Shown: positions 27,640-57,270, counted from the first letter of the stretch. The stretch: 64,000 bases of DNA from Syngnathus acus (GCF_901709675.1 NC_051103.1:5689501-5753500), one strand, 5' to 3'. Numbers and translations are program-made. The notes: generated by a model not told the origin, from the letters alone.

Positions 27640-30001
27640 ATCATGACCATGCTGGTGTGTGCGGTGTGTTTGTGGTTTCTTTACAATATTTTTTTTATAG
27701 CTCATTACAGAGGTGGCTGAGATGTGGTGATGAATGGAAACACTTGGAGGGGGTCCCGAGAGGTGACGTTAACTGTGTGTGTCCGTGTGTACCGCCATCT
27801 TGACACGCGTATCTCCATTCATGGAAAGCAGTGCTCCTCAAATAGTTTGTGTGTGTGTGGCGGTGACGCCAAGGAACATGTTAATTAGGATACAATGTTT
27901 TACAGAGGTGTACTTATTGCAATTGTATCTATAAAATATAAAATATTATTTCACGTAAACACTGGTGTGGTTTGGACCATAGTTTTGAGACATGTTAAAA
28001 AAAAAAAGATTATTAATTGAGAAATGTTGCCACTTTTTCTCCTTGTCACCCCAAATTAAACGTTTGACACTTTCAGCAGCAGCCAGTTATTACAAAGTCC
28101 CTTGACAGCCATTAGGCTTTAGAGACATGAAACTTGATCTTTGGGCTTTTAACTAGAGGGGGCGCGAACAACTAACCCCCAGACATCCCCCTGGGGTCTG
28201 ATGAGTGGTATAAATCTAGGGCCACGTGCAAAAAAAAAAAAAAAAAATCCTTTTTGATTCAAACTCACTTGTTGCCATGAGAAAGGATTAGAGGAGTTGC
28301 TAAAAATAGCTACTAAATGGCTGAGTTGGCAAGTGTATTTGTAAACACTCGCCCCGCTGTCCGTCCTCAGCACATTGAACTTCAAAAATGGCTAGAAACA
28401 TCCGTTTAGAAATAAAAATCATCCTGCCAAATTAAGTCCAAAGAATCCTGATTTGAAACACGAAGCCAAGCTGTCAAGTCGTAAAGTGTCAAAGTTGCTT
28501 CTCGTAATTAGCTCGCTTGCTCGTGCTAACTTTGAAGTATTTGGAGAATGTGTGCGCAATTAAATGCTGAAGCCTGCTGCGGGCAGAATGCCTTGTTTTG
28601 TTTTTTTGTAGGCCCAATTAACCGAAAAACGTCAAGGGGAGAAGCTCCTGCGGCGTGTGAGAAAGTGAATGAAATTCCATTTGGATGCCAACACACTCGC
28701 ATTGTTTCCACTTTTATTTATTTCATTCTTCATTTCGGTCAAACGCAGGCATATGATTAATTTGCGTCACAATTAGCCTGTCACTGCGTTGTATTATAAT
28801 ATTAGAAACAGATGTGGTCAACACATTTATCTTCATTAAATATGACGCCATGCGCGCCGCACAAATCCGTAGCACACTTTCAAATGGAGATGAGCACAAA
28901 AACATCTGCGTGTCTTCAAATCTCTCTCGGTTTTGCCTTCATCCTCGGAGTTCTCCTTTCATGCCCTCACCCGCAATGAGTTTTTATCTTCATTTCACCT
29001 CGGCACGTGTGAGCGTTCGCCTCTTCGTCCGTTATCTCGAGGCCAAACGCTTGTCTCGTTCGACCTTGGAGCGGACGAGTATGAATGGTGACTTCAGGGA
29101 ATGACGTTCAAGGACTCCCTACTTGCGCTGGAAAGGAAGAGTTCTTCCAAAAATGAGCAGGGGGGAGTTTTTCCACAAAAATAGACAACCATTTTTTTTT
29201 TATTCGGTTGACGTAATAATAAATCTGAGTGGACAAAAAAAAAAGGCTCCACATGTACCATGCAGCCAAGAGAATCGCAATGACGTAAAGACCAAATAAA
29301 TTTCAATTTAATTGGAACAAATTTAGCTCGTAAATGTAGGTCAGTGCTACTGTCTGTTTCATTCCATTGGGAGTGACGCTAGCATGCTACTAGCTACCGT
29401 CTTAAGTTATTTGTGGATATCTAAAATCCATTCCATTCAAATATAGATTTTCTTTGAGAGAAATGCCCGCCATGCCCTCTTTGCCCTCACCGCCTGCCTT
29501 TTTGTTCGCCATGACCCAACGAGAACATTAGCTCATCTATTCTGCACGAATTTCTTTCACTCACGCAAGAACAAAGACGCCTGTCCGCCGTCCCCCCGCT
29601 CTCCCGTGGCGATAAGTGACCAATTGTTGCGGCGCAAATAAACACTAGCGCGTCGCGGCGCTTTGTGCCACGCGAGACGCTCTTCAGTATGGAGCTTCTC
29701 TCGTGATATCCAACTTATCATAATAACATATTTCAATAGAGTGTGAAGAATGAAAGAGTTTGTGTGTCATGTGACTCCTTTTGGTATGTGCCACTTGGCC
29801 GGCGGGCAGCAGTATCGTACCCTCGGTCATAATACCGTTGATTGTTTCACGATCACAGAGTGATTTGGACGATGACTCCGATTGATGTCAAGTTGCGTCA
29901 CGCTAGTGTGTCATTAAACGAGTTGAACAAAAGGTTGGTACAAATTGAAACCGACTCGGGCGACATCTGTACACTCATTGTCAGCATGTGGGCCGAGTGT
30001 C

Positions 30002-30088
30002 AGCTTCAATATAACGACGGCAGTTAAACATGGTGTTCCTCAGGGATCAATCATTGGTCCACCTAGTTTTGCATACATGGGTTATGTC
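30002..30088 (+). mobile_element. LINE (non-LTR retrotransposon) reverse-transcriptase fragment
   Basis: In the frame starting at 30,002 the translation contains KHGVPQGSIIGPPSF. This matches the conserved GVPQGS-(I/V)-(L/I)-GP-x-x-F motif of non-LTR retrotransposon reverse transcriptases (Rex1/CR1/L2-type LINEs). The catalytic YADD region that should follow is not recognisable. The sequence decays into non-coding DNA with T-rich stretches and an AATAAT repeat by about 30,300. It is a dead scrap about 240 nt upstream of the thra start-codon exon. The family assignment within LINEs is uncertain. Confidence 0.7.
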
Positions 30089-30327
30089 GTGCCGGATTTA
30101 ACAAACCATTACTGACAACACACCTTATAATTGGTCGATGTTTGTCTTGTTCTTTTTCTTCTTTGCTTCTTTCTGTTTTTTTCTTTTTTCCTGTTTTCAT
30201 GCTACTTTGCTGTAATGTATTCCCTGTTTTGCATTTCGTGAATTTACATTTTTCTTTGAATCTTGTCTGGTGACGGCCAAAATAATAATAATTATTATTA
30301 ATATGAACGTGTTCTGTCGTCTTGTAG

Positions 30328-30629
30328 GCTGGATCGCCCTTCCCCCTCCACGACTTTGAGGTCGACCTTCAACACTAACAACAACCTGCGAGGTCATTCA
30401 TCAAGGCCCGAGGTCGTTCGTACCGCACGCCACGAGGGGTCTGTTCCCTCAGGGGACCACCGCCACCCCCTCCCCTTTCCCCCTCCCCACCCCAACTTGA
30501 AACCCCAGAGCCCGGACCCTGCGATCTTCCGGCGATCGACCCGTCCCGAGTGTCGAATGACAAGCGTGCATCCGAGGGCGGGGCTTGCCTCAGTCTCTCG
30601 TGATTGGCTGCTGGATGGAATTGAGGTGA
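30328..30629 (+). other. thra: thra 5' leader part of the start-codon exon, with upstream ORFs
   Basis: The acceptor CTGTCGTCTTGTAG at 30,327 is the best candidate for the start of the exon that carries the thra start codon; the exact boundary is inferred. Two upstream ORFs are visible. ATG at 30,557 opens a frame that runs past the thra start and stops at 30,661, so it overlaps out of frame. ATG at 30,615 encodes only Met-Glu-Leu-Arg, and its TGA (30,627-30,629) abuts the thra ATG at 30,630. Both should lower or modulate initiation at the main ATG. Several AGGTC-type half-sites are also present (30,359-30,416). Confidence 0.55.
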
Positions 30630-36352
<5,723 letters not shown>

Positions 36353-37750
36353 CGGAAACGTTGAGCCCCAGGGGGGAGAAAGAAAAAAAAAAAGCTTTCT
36401 GAACTGGAAAAAGGAAGTGGAGCAAAAGAGGAAATCCAGCGGTGGCGCTGGCCCTTCTGTCTGAGCATGCTGTCTGGATTGACGCCAACACACAAACACA
36501 CCACCCGCGGGAACGCCGGCCGTGGCTCCTCACAGTATTACGCTCATAGTTCTCCGTTGCGTCCTCACCGGACGCCAAGTCCTCAATTCCTCCAGTCAAT
36601 CTGAGCCGTTACAGTCCATCCCAAGCGACACGGGTGCTAACCTTCTTCAGACTACTCCCTTTTTTGTTGTTGTTGTTGTTTGTTGATCATGGCTCCATAT
36701 CGAACTTTTTGTTTTTTTTGTAATCGGACCGGCGCCTGTGACACACGCAAACACACGCATAGCCTCACCTCAGAGTAACGTGAATGCCTCATTGGCTGCC
36801 TTGCAAGGTGGCTGTTTTTGATTTTCTTTTTTTCTTTCTTCTGTTGGGGCCCTCACCTGCGGGGCCTTTACTGAGTCCTCCTCTAGACTTCCATACACAT
36901 TTGCCTTTTTGTTTCTATTTCTTTTTTTTTTCTTCTTCATAAACACAAACGTTAAGCGCAGGCAAAACACGCCAAGAACATGGCGAGCATTTACCTCAGA
37001 AGTGGACTCATACCCCCACTGGTTCTGGGCACTACCTCACCTCAATATACATACACACACCTCAGTGATATCGGTTGCAAAGAAATGCCACTGAAGAAGA
37101 CGAGAGGGCCCGCCATCTTACTGGAAGACGGAGACATTTGGATTTTTTTTTTTTTCTACAACCCCCGGAGAAAATGCGGGACCAAGAGTTGTCTCTTTGA
37201 GATTTTGAATCCACATGGAACACACACGTATACACACACATCCAAGAAGCAGTCTTAAAGGAGAGCTTGGACGCCACACAGAAGAGCGTGAACCAGGGAG
37301 TGTCTGTTCCAATCGGGAAGCTACAAAACGTCCAACTTGTGACTCGGACGCTGGGAAACGAACAGGAGCGCCGCCACCCCAAGTACCCCCCCATCACCAC
37401 AGACTCCATCCTCCCCCCCCACCGACCCCACTCAGGCTGTTGCGTTGTTGTTTTTGCACTACTCACAACTGGTGCAAGTAAAAAAAAAACAAAGAGCGGC
37501 CTCTGTGCGACGGAGGCGGCGGGCTCAGCCCAAGACTCGCAACTGTCAGTATTAGCGACCAGGTCCATCCACCGAACGAGGGTGAGGAGGGGGCGCCACG
37601 CCACCTTTTGTGGAGCTGGGAAGGAGGGACCCTCCTTGTGAGACAAGGCAGTTATGAGGGTCCGTTCCGACGCCCTCAATGTTGGGATTTAAAAAAAAAA
37701 AAAAGCCAATGCAGGTTTGGAATTCCACAAGAAGAGGGGAGAAGATTGAG

Positions 37751-37754
<4 letters not shown>

Positions 37755-37821
<67 letters not shown>

Positions 37822-37835
37822 GTGTGTGTGCGCGC
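37755..37835. repeat. (GT)n microsatellite with GC variants
   Basis: About 40 units of GT, nearly uninterrupted, ending in CGTGTGTGTGTGCGCGC. It lies immediately left of the hAT-like element. Open reading frames of alternating Cys/Val or His/Thr across it are repeat artefacts. Confidence 0.95.
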
Positions 37836-37859
37836 AAAAATGGCAAAGCTGCTTTAGCG

Positions 37860-38188
37860 CAAAGGTTCTCAATCTTGTTGGGTCCAAAGGAGAAATTTTG
37901 CCCCCCTCATAATCAGAATGCCAATTCAACAGAAATACCATGTCAGACAAATTAAATAGTTGCTCAAAGTGAGGGTGGTCAAATTCTGACCGAAAAAAAA
38001 TACAGAATTCTGTGAATGTTGTTTTTTTTTTTTTACTTTCAAGGAAAACCGTCATAGTTTTGTCCTCAAATGTAGTAACTTATTTTTTCAAAAGGATACG
38101 CCTTAATGATTTATTGCAAATTATTTTGCGAGGTACCGTAGTCGGTCGGTCCCTTGGGGATCCGAGGACCCCAGTTTGAGAACCACTG
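37860..38188. mobile_element. hAT-like non-autonomous DNA transposon (MER5/Charlie-type ends)
   Basis: The left end reads CAAAGGTTCTCAATC and the right end reads GTTTGAGAACCACTG; the reverse complement of the right end is CAGTGGTTCTCAAAC, so the two form imperfect terminal inverted repeats that continue into GGGTCC on both sides. CAGTGGTTCTCAA is the classic start of vertebrate hAT/Charlie miniature elements. The flanking octamers CTTTAGCG and CTGAAGCA could be a decayed 8-bp target duplication (5 of 8 match). At about 329 bp with no transposase frame it is a MITE-like copy. It lies in the downstream or 3' UTR region of thra. Confidence 0.7.
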
Positions 38189-38392
38189 CTGAAGCAGGTT
38201 TGACAAAGGCAAATATAAATGTTTCTAAATCCTTCAGAGAAAGATGAGATGACTTTTCAAAGGACTGCTGAACAAAAACAGATTTATTTTTGCTTTTCCT
38301 GGTTTTCTTGTTGCTTTTTTGCGGGCTGGGAGGGGAAAACTAGGAGCTATCGTCACTTTCGGACCACGCATGCAGTGTAACCGCCATCCTGT

Positions 38393-38578
<186 letters not shown>

Positions 38579-39575
38579 AAATGTTGTCCATCCCGTCCCC
38601 CCACTCAGAATCCCGCTTTTATCAGGAGTAACTTTCAACCAACAAAACGGGAAAACCTTCTTATTATTGTTTTAATTGTTGGTGGGGTTTTTTTATGATG
38701 GAATATGTCTTTGGAAAAAAGCAAAAAAAAAAAAAAAAAGTTGAGAAAGAAAATAACGGAACTGAAACACAATCTCGTCATACCTCACAAGTACAAGTGA
38801 AAAGGAGCGCGGGAGGCGGGAATCGAACGTTTTGTGAACGCTTGGAAAACTGACAGCAGTGTGCTAACGAGAGTTGTGCGCTTTTTGCGCGTACACGTTA
38901 CAAATCCACACAGCCCCCCCCCCCCCTCACTCTTCACCGCCCTCTAGTGGTGTGCTTGTGCGGAGCCTGGGGGGGGGGTCCACGGTGGTCTTGAGTTTTG
39001 TCATGGCAGTGTTTCTGGTATTGAATGTAGCTGATAGGAATGGAGGGGGGGGGCTGCACCCAAACACCTCCCCCCTCCTTCCCTCCCCACTTCCACACAC
39101 CAGCAGAGAGGACGGCACAACACACACACCTGCGTTGTTGTTTGTGTGTGTTTGATAAATGTTGTCTGGTCAACACAACTAAACCGTCCAACACCTGAAC
39201 TGACGTCACCTGACCCCCCCCCCTTCCTTGACCACCCACCCCTCACCCGTTATCATGCAGGCTTGTGTGTATGCGTGTGTGTCTGTTTTGTCCACATGCT
39301 TCAATGTTGATTATGCAATTTCCCTCCAAAGTGAAACTCCGTTTTTGTGGTTACCCAATCTGGATGCACAACTAAATTTACTGGTTAAAAAAAAAAAAAA
39401 TCTGCACCCAAATCCAGTTTCAATTAAATACAAAATGTGTCTATCGTGGTTGGACCCACATTGTCCAACAAAAATTGATATCGAAAAATGTGTCAATTTT
39501 GTTGCCTTTTGGGTAACCACACTCCCCAAGTTGACCTTTAGCCTTTAGCTGCTAAACAGGATTTTGTCAAGTCTG

Positions 39576-39600
39576 CGTGTGTGTGTGTGTGTGTGTGCGC
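39576..39600. repeat. (GT)n microsatellite
   Basis: Twelve GT-type units ending in GCGC, within the thra downstream region. Confidence 0.85.
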
Positions 39601-42438
39601 CTCAGTGTACTTGATGCTCTCATCCCTCAGTGGGCGGGGCCACCAAAAAAAGAGTCTTAGATATATTCCTCCCAAAATTCCCCCACCTCTTTGAGATATA
39701 TGGGAAGCTTTAAAGTTTTCAACCCAGCGACCAAGTTAATGTAAAGGAGCGCTAACGGCTAAGTCGTATTTCGTGGCACGCTACCAATCCCCAACGAAGT
39801 CACTTAACTCACAAGCACTTTGGACGCGTACGAGCGTCTCGGCCAAGACAAAGAAAAAAAAAAAAAAAAACTGTGTGACGAGGCAAATGTGATTTGCGTC
39901 TTTTGGGATTTTGACTTTGAAATCAAACTTTGAAACGAGTGCAATAGCAAAGCAAATTGAGTTGAAAGAAGCACTTGAATAATTCGGACCCGCTCACCTG
40001 AGAGCAGCGAGGCCACGCCAACACACGCGCAAACAAATACACGCACGCACACAAACCACTTTTGTGACTTGGGAACGAAAGCTGTTGAAGGATTCTCTCA
40101 GGTATAAGAACTTTTTTTTGAATAAATGATGAAACTTAGATGGACGCAAACGTTTATTCTGTTTGTCTTCATTCATCCTCATCGCTCCCTCCATCCGCCT
40201 CCAGGTGTCAAACATGGCCGCCGAGTCGATTGTTATTATTGTATGTGTGCCATTCAATGTTATTTTCCCCCTCCCGCTCAATTCTTGTGTGCATCTGGAA
40301 AGTGTTGACAGCACTTGACTTTTTTTCATATTTGATGTTAGCCTTATTCCAAAATTGGCAAATTTTCTTTGCTCAAAATTGCAAAACACTTCATTCCGTT
40401 ACGAAATAGGGTTTCAAATGTGTGGGAAAGGGCTGTTAAGGCGTTCCTGAAGCACTTGGTTCATTTTTATGATTGATGATGATATTAATTGTCCATTCTA
40501 ATCATCAGACGATATTATTCCAATAAGTAATGAATCATTGATTTTTTTTTTCCCCCCCTTAATGTTACGCCAGCCTGCTTTTCTGCATGTGTGTGAGTGA
40601 CATACTGGTTGTGTGACGTCAGCCCCCCCCCCCAACAACCCCCCCTCCCAACTCAAAGCCACTTTTGAGGCCCGTCTCAAGTGTGCCACACTTTGGGGGA
40701 ATGTACCTAATCACGTGTCCGCCGTGATTCAAGCCAGGCGAGCGAAGGGAGTCGGTCGGTGGTGTCGATATCGAAAGCACGGGTCATATTTCATAGTCAA
40801 GATTGTTGCTGAGGAGATTAAAAGCACGCAGGAGATTTAGTGATGTCTGCATGACGTCGTCAGGTGCCCAATAATAAGAACTTAGATTTATATGCCGTCT
40901 TTCAGGGGACTCAAGGACACTCAGACTGTTGAGTATGTCAGCCGGAGCCAAACTTCATATCGTGGCGTAAATTGGACCATATTAATTTATAAACTTGTTT
41001 CCATCAGATTCAATCAAGCCAGACGTGATTTTTGATAATTTCTGAATTTTTGATCCCGCTGAGGACGGCAAAAGCCAACAAAGAGCACTTAAAGGAGCGG
41101 CTGGGAATGATCATGCCTAGACAGCAAAGAATGTACACAAATGACGGGATGAACCGGAGATGCTTTATAAGTCCGCTTTACATATGCAAATGGGAGAAAA
41201 ATGATTTCACGACTGCTCAGGTTAGAAAAGACGGGCCTCCAAGAGGGTTTTCAGGCCTCACCCTCCCCTCCCTCCCCTCCCCTCCTCTCGTATCTGGTTT
41301 GTGCCCCGCCTCACGACAACACCCTCACACGACTTGTCCTCGGTTGTATGCAAAGCCAGCAACCCAAACGAAAGGATGACAAAAAGCAAACAAACACTCT
41401 GTAGCAGGTCCGAGCCGCCTCACACGACACCAGCAAAGTCCAAACACCTGTCCAGACCTCACGTCCTACCGCAATGTCTTCTTCTTTTTCTTCTTGTTGG
41501 CTTTCTCACGCCGTTCGCCACGCGGGAAAACACGACGCTCGCGCGCTCGTCATCGATGTTTGTGTGTTGCACTAACGTTGTACAAAAAAAATTAATAATG
41601 TGTGTCCGCTGTTTGCATCTGAGAAAACGGCGCCGTCTCCAATGTGCGGTCTGCTCTACGTGAATGCTGCTGTGTCGCAACGCGCTGAATTCCTTATTCG
41701 TAGATGTCGAAGCTCTTCTTTGGGAAGTTCTCGCTCCTTTTTTTTTTTATTTAAAGAATAATGTTTGAAAAAAATTCACACAAATCACCTCGCAGATATG
41801 CTCTTCAGGCCGTCCCAAAGGCCTCAGTGTGACCACGGCCTGGCCCTGCACGCACTCAGGGAGGTTAGATGGAAGGTGCCAAAGACCGTGAGGTGTGTCA
41901 GGATGACCGAAATCAGATTACAAAAATAAATAGAAATAACTGAAAAGGATTCTAGGAAGAAAAAAAAAAAAAAGATTTCACACAGAACCCAGCAAAAGGA
42001 AGATATTGCCATGTCTATGTGAAAGTTTGTCTGCCATGTGTGCAAAAAAAATCATAGCAGGAATCCTTCAAATTGGCCAATCAAGACAGAAAAATAGAAG
42101 AGGAACAAAAAAAATTGATATGCAGTGTGAAAGGGGGCCAGCGGTCCACCGGGGACCTTTCTCACCTTGACAATGTCAGATCCAGATGGCAAGGGTGCGC
42201 CAAGTCCACTATTTGTCTTTCAGGAACCGACAGAAACCTCTGCCACTTTGGACTTTTCTTTTATGCGCAAGCCGGTCGGGTGCCATCATGCAAAAAAAAA
42301 AAAGGCATTCAGGAAGGCCAAAGCACAGGAGCAAAGAAATAACAAAAACAAAATGCGCAAGAAAATGGCCGCCAATCTACTGTGATGTCTTCTCATGTAA
42401 CACCCAAAAACACGCTGGACTACCACCCATCTACACCT

Positions 42439-42487
42439 GACCACCACACACACACACATGGTCAGGTCAGGTGTGTGTGTGGTGGTC
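42439..42487. repeat. Perfect 17-bp inverted repeat (hairpin)
   Basis: The left arm at 42,439-42,455 (GACCACCACACACACAC) and the right arm at 42,471-42,487 are exact reverse complements around a 15-nt loop containing GGTCAGGTCAG. The flanks do not extend the stem. In RNA it would form a stable stem-loop about 150-200 nt upstream of two AATAAA signals (42,635 and 42,708). Confidence 0.8.
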
Positions 42488-42634
42488 CGCGTGTGACAAT
42501 CAGCGTGTTTGTGTGCAAAATGTCCATGTGTGTGTGTGTTTTTTTTTTTTTTAAGTTTTTTGTGGGTCGGGCTTTTGAAAGGAAGATATTTTTATGGTAA
42601 TTGTCGCTGGTCTATTTTAATGATATATTTATGT

Positions 42635-42713
42635 AATAAATATGTGACTCAAGTGACTTCTCAGCGCCTCTCTGGTCTGTTAGGTTTTTTGTTTTCAAAG
42701 ATGCACTAATAAA
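42635..42713 (+). terminator. Candidate polyadenylation signals for the plus-strand transcript
   Basis: Two canonical AATAAA hexamers, at 42,635-42,640 and 42,708-42,713, lie in AT-rich sequence and are the last clustered signals before the dhx8 promoter region. If thra has a very long 3' UTR they would end it. Attribution to thra is inference. Confidence 0.3.
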
Positions 42714-42740
42714 TTGAACCTCATACATCACGACTTTGGA

Positions 42741-44732
42741 TATTTGTTTCTGTAGACTTAAACCCAATAGATCATTTATTTTTCCTATTAAAGAGGAGCT
42801 TCACTTATACTATTGTACTGAAACACTCACTTGTATTTCAGAGCTCTCTCAGTGCCAGTTTGTCTTCCGAGAACAAGCGAGAGAGGAAAAAGCAGTGTGT
42901 AACTTGTGAGCATGATATTGTCGAGCGAAGTGGGCCATGACGGATATGGGGGGGGTGCGATTGTGGGAAGGATGGGTGGGGGCTGTCGTGGGGGACATGA
43001 GCTCATTCGGCAGCTTTCTTCTCAGCCAATCCCTGTGTGGCTGCTCTGGTCGGTGCTGGCCCCGCCCTCTGCATACGCCCTTCTGTGTACCCCCCCCCCC
43101 CTCCCCCCCAACACACACACATTTCATGCTCCCTGCTCGGTCATTGCAGGAATTTTCCACTTGGTTGAGAGGGAAGGCCGCGACCAGCTGCGCTTCCATT
43201 CTTGTTGTGTTATCGTTATCATCATTATGATTATTATTTGATTATGATTATTATTCCCTTTGTCTTTGCATAAGTGTTCACAACGATGTGCTCACGTGAT
43301 CGGCCAAACATCTTCAGTATTCCTCTCCCAGTTTGACTTTTTCCACTGTCTCGACTGCGGCGTCCAATAACGCATGAGCACACCGAATACTGCTGGACCA
43401 TGTGCATGTGGCACGTGAGCCCCTTATGTAATCACCGCCCCCTCCCTCTTGTCCCGGTGCACATACGTGGGCCTGCAAGCAAATCAGGTCAGGTGAGGAT
43501 GACGGGGCCAGACAGCTGAAGCGCTGCCTACCCCGCCTTACGTTTGTGTACAGTAAGCCTACAAAGTGTTTTGCAATAAGTATCGATGGCTGGTAACGCC
43601 AGGCTCTACGACTACCCGATAAAATAATGCCCGTATTGGCCGAATCCAGGCATCACCACACCCTTGATATAAACCACTGACACACACACACACAGCATAA
43701 CAATAAGAACGATGCCAGAACGACCTTCCGACAGCCTGCTGGGTTTTAATAAATCACTGAGATTTAAGTGCAACCGGTAAACATCGCCTGTTTGTGTACA
43801 TAAACCAAATTGGATTCACTCCTTTGTCTGTGCATTATTCATGGGGGGGATTTTATTGATACAGAGACAACATTGTTTCCAGTACTGCTTAGTAAATAAT
43901 CATAGGAGCTTTTCACAACACGCGTCTCCTCTGGGAAAAAAAAGCATGTGTGTTTGTTGACAGGCTTTCAGCTATAAAGCACGTCTTATGCTCAGGGTAC
44001 ATCAGTTCATTTCATGTACGATGTATGGTGGATGAAGGTGTGTTTGAAGAGCGTATATGTGTGACTTGGAATGAGGAATGAAAATATCTGCGCTGAAAGC
44101 TTCTCATGCAATAACAGGAAAACATAAAAGTAGTGTTGGCAGTGACAAAGGTATCGCTGTCAACCACTTTTCGCCATCTTGTTTCCTGACACCTCTTTTT
44201 TGAGTCCTTTCACTCATTGCTCCCAGCTATGTGTCTTGTTTTTTTGCATCATAGCGGCAAGCTGTGACATTCTGCAGATACAGAATGAGATCACGTCAAG
44301 GAACCAAAGATTTCACGGGCCTGGTTTCATCACAGCCAGACTTGGATCGTTTGAGTGTTTGATTGTTTCCTCCCATTTCCTCCACTGGCAACACAATGGA
44401 GGGACATAATTCAAGTTTTTACAGCCTTTGCATGACAACAAACTACTAATATGCAGCCATATTGTTTGCACGGGCCTGAATGAAGAGCTCAAATGGATAA
44501 ATTGCTCAAAAACTTTTTTTTAATAGATACTTTACACACGATAGTTTTATGTTTATTTGTTTTTTCTGGCGATTAATTGTTAATTTAAATGTTTCGCATG
44601 GTGCGAAAAATACAATTCGTACTCTTGAAAAAAAAAATTCCAAGCTCCTTTGGAGATAAACATGGTGCTGTTTTGTGGGTGTAATTAGTCCGCTTGTCCA
44701 CAAGACGGCGATCTTGCGCATCTCAGCCCAAA
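42741..44732. other. Intergenic region between thra and dhx8
   Basis: No coding exon or RNA gene seen. The stretch has C/G homopolymers (43,090 region), a short (CA)n at about 43,680, and AT-rich sequence toward 44,500. An extended GC-rich run at 42,940-43,090 gives spurious reading frames. Confidence 0.5.
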
Positions 44733-44748
44733 CCGGAAGCGGAAGTAA
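44733..44748 (+). promoter_or_regulatory. dhx8: Double ETS-type sites in the dhx8 promoter
   Basis: CCGGAAGCGGAAGT contains two GGAA cores in tandem, 80-100 nt upstream of the dhx8 start codon, with no TATA box. ETS/GABP sites near the start are typical of housekeeping vertebrate promoters. Function is inferred from position and motif. Confidence 0.5.
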
Positions 44749-44828
44749 CAGACACTTACGCCGTAACGTGCTAGCATGGATTGTTAGCTACTATTACGTC
44801 TCAGAGAGTGAACAAATCCCGAGCAAGA

Positions 44829-50596
<5,768 letters not shown>

Positions 50597-50680
50597 TAAC
50601 TTTTTGTCAACGTGGTCGCTTGGCTGAGTTCACTTTTAGACTTGGCATTATTACTTATATAAAAACAAAAAAAACATTAC

Positions 50681-50686
50681 ATTAAA
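50681..50686 (+). terminator. dhx8: Polyadenylation signal ATTAAA of dhx8 copy 1
   Basis: ATTAAA lies 85 nt after the stop codon and is followed by a T-rich stretch (50,693-50,720), as expected for a vertebrate poly(A) site. It implies a very short 3' UTR. Confidence 0.5.
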
Positions 50687-51144
50687 AATATCTTCTTCTT
50701 TTTTTTTTTTTTTTTTAAATAATTCTTCTCTTTACGAAAAAATGGAAACTGTTCCAAAAATAGTGTTTTTTTTTGTGCATAGAAGTTTGTTATACAGTAC
50801 TTGCCCGTCAGTGTATAAAATCATTTAATTTACAGTTTTACAAAATTGATTGATTTTTTTTGGGGGGGGGTACTCAGGACTGTAGTAACTTAGTTAATGT
50901 TTGATAAGCCATAAAATCACAAAACTCTGGAGGATATCAAAGACAACAAAAACTAACAAGTTAAACTTTTAAGTGTCCAATCAGGTAAGTATACTCTGTG
51001 ATAGAGAAAAGATAAGCACAAAATTATTAATACACTGAAATTTGTTTTTTTCTGAATAACATTACATCTGTTGTATTACAGCTGGTCGATAGAGGGCGAT
51101 GGTTAGTGCGGCCGCTTAGTTTTAGTGCAGCGCAGAAGAAGAGT

Positions 51145-51255
51145 CACTTCCGGAGTGACGGTAGGTGGCGGGAATGCCCCGTTAGGTGGCGGGAATGCCC
51201 CGTTAGGTGGCTAACCTCCGGACAATCCAAAAAGAAGAAGACTAGTCACTTCCGC
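51145..51255 (+). promoter_or_regulatory. ETS-type promoter sites of the second dhx8 copy
   Basis: CACTTCCGG (51,145-51,153) and CACTTCCGC (51,247-51,255) are reverse-oriented ETS/GABP-type sites, 26-136 nt upstream of the start codon of copy 2, again without a TATA box. Copy 1 has the same kind of site in the other orientation, so both copies look broadly expressed. Inference from motif and position. Confidence 0.45.
51161..51210. repeat. 21-bp tandem repeat in the copy-2 promoter
   Basis: The unit GTTAGGTGGCGGGAATGCCCC is present twice (the first copy lacks one T) plus a partial third (GTTAGGTGGC). It lies between the two ETS-type sites just upstream of the second dhx8 gene. Each unit carries GGCGGGAA, which resembles an E2F site. 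Confidence 0.75.
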
Positions 51256-51280
51256 GTCAACACAGACTAGCACAACCAAC

Positions 51281-57270
<5,990 letters not shown>

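Larger units (their letters stand above)
9201..30327. other. Long gene-free stretch, probably first intron(s) of thra
   Basis: About 21 kb without a recognisable coding exon on either strand. It lies between a strong donor at 9,201 and the acceptor in front of the thra start-codon exon, so the simplest reading is thra intron sequence, possibly with extra untranslated exons (one candidate at 21,047-21,129). It contains microsatellites, poly-C runs, AT-rich islands (for example 17,225-17,250), and a LINE fragment close to its right end. Conserved regulatory elements may be present but cannot be seen without alignment. Confidence 0.4.

Noticed and set aside
37062-37679. 205-codon minus-strand frame downstream of thra
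   Set aside because: No family resemblance and low-complexity stretches; it does not match NR1D1, the gene that would be expected antisense to thra in mammals.
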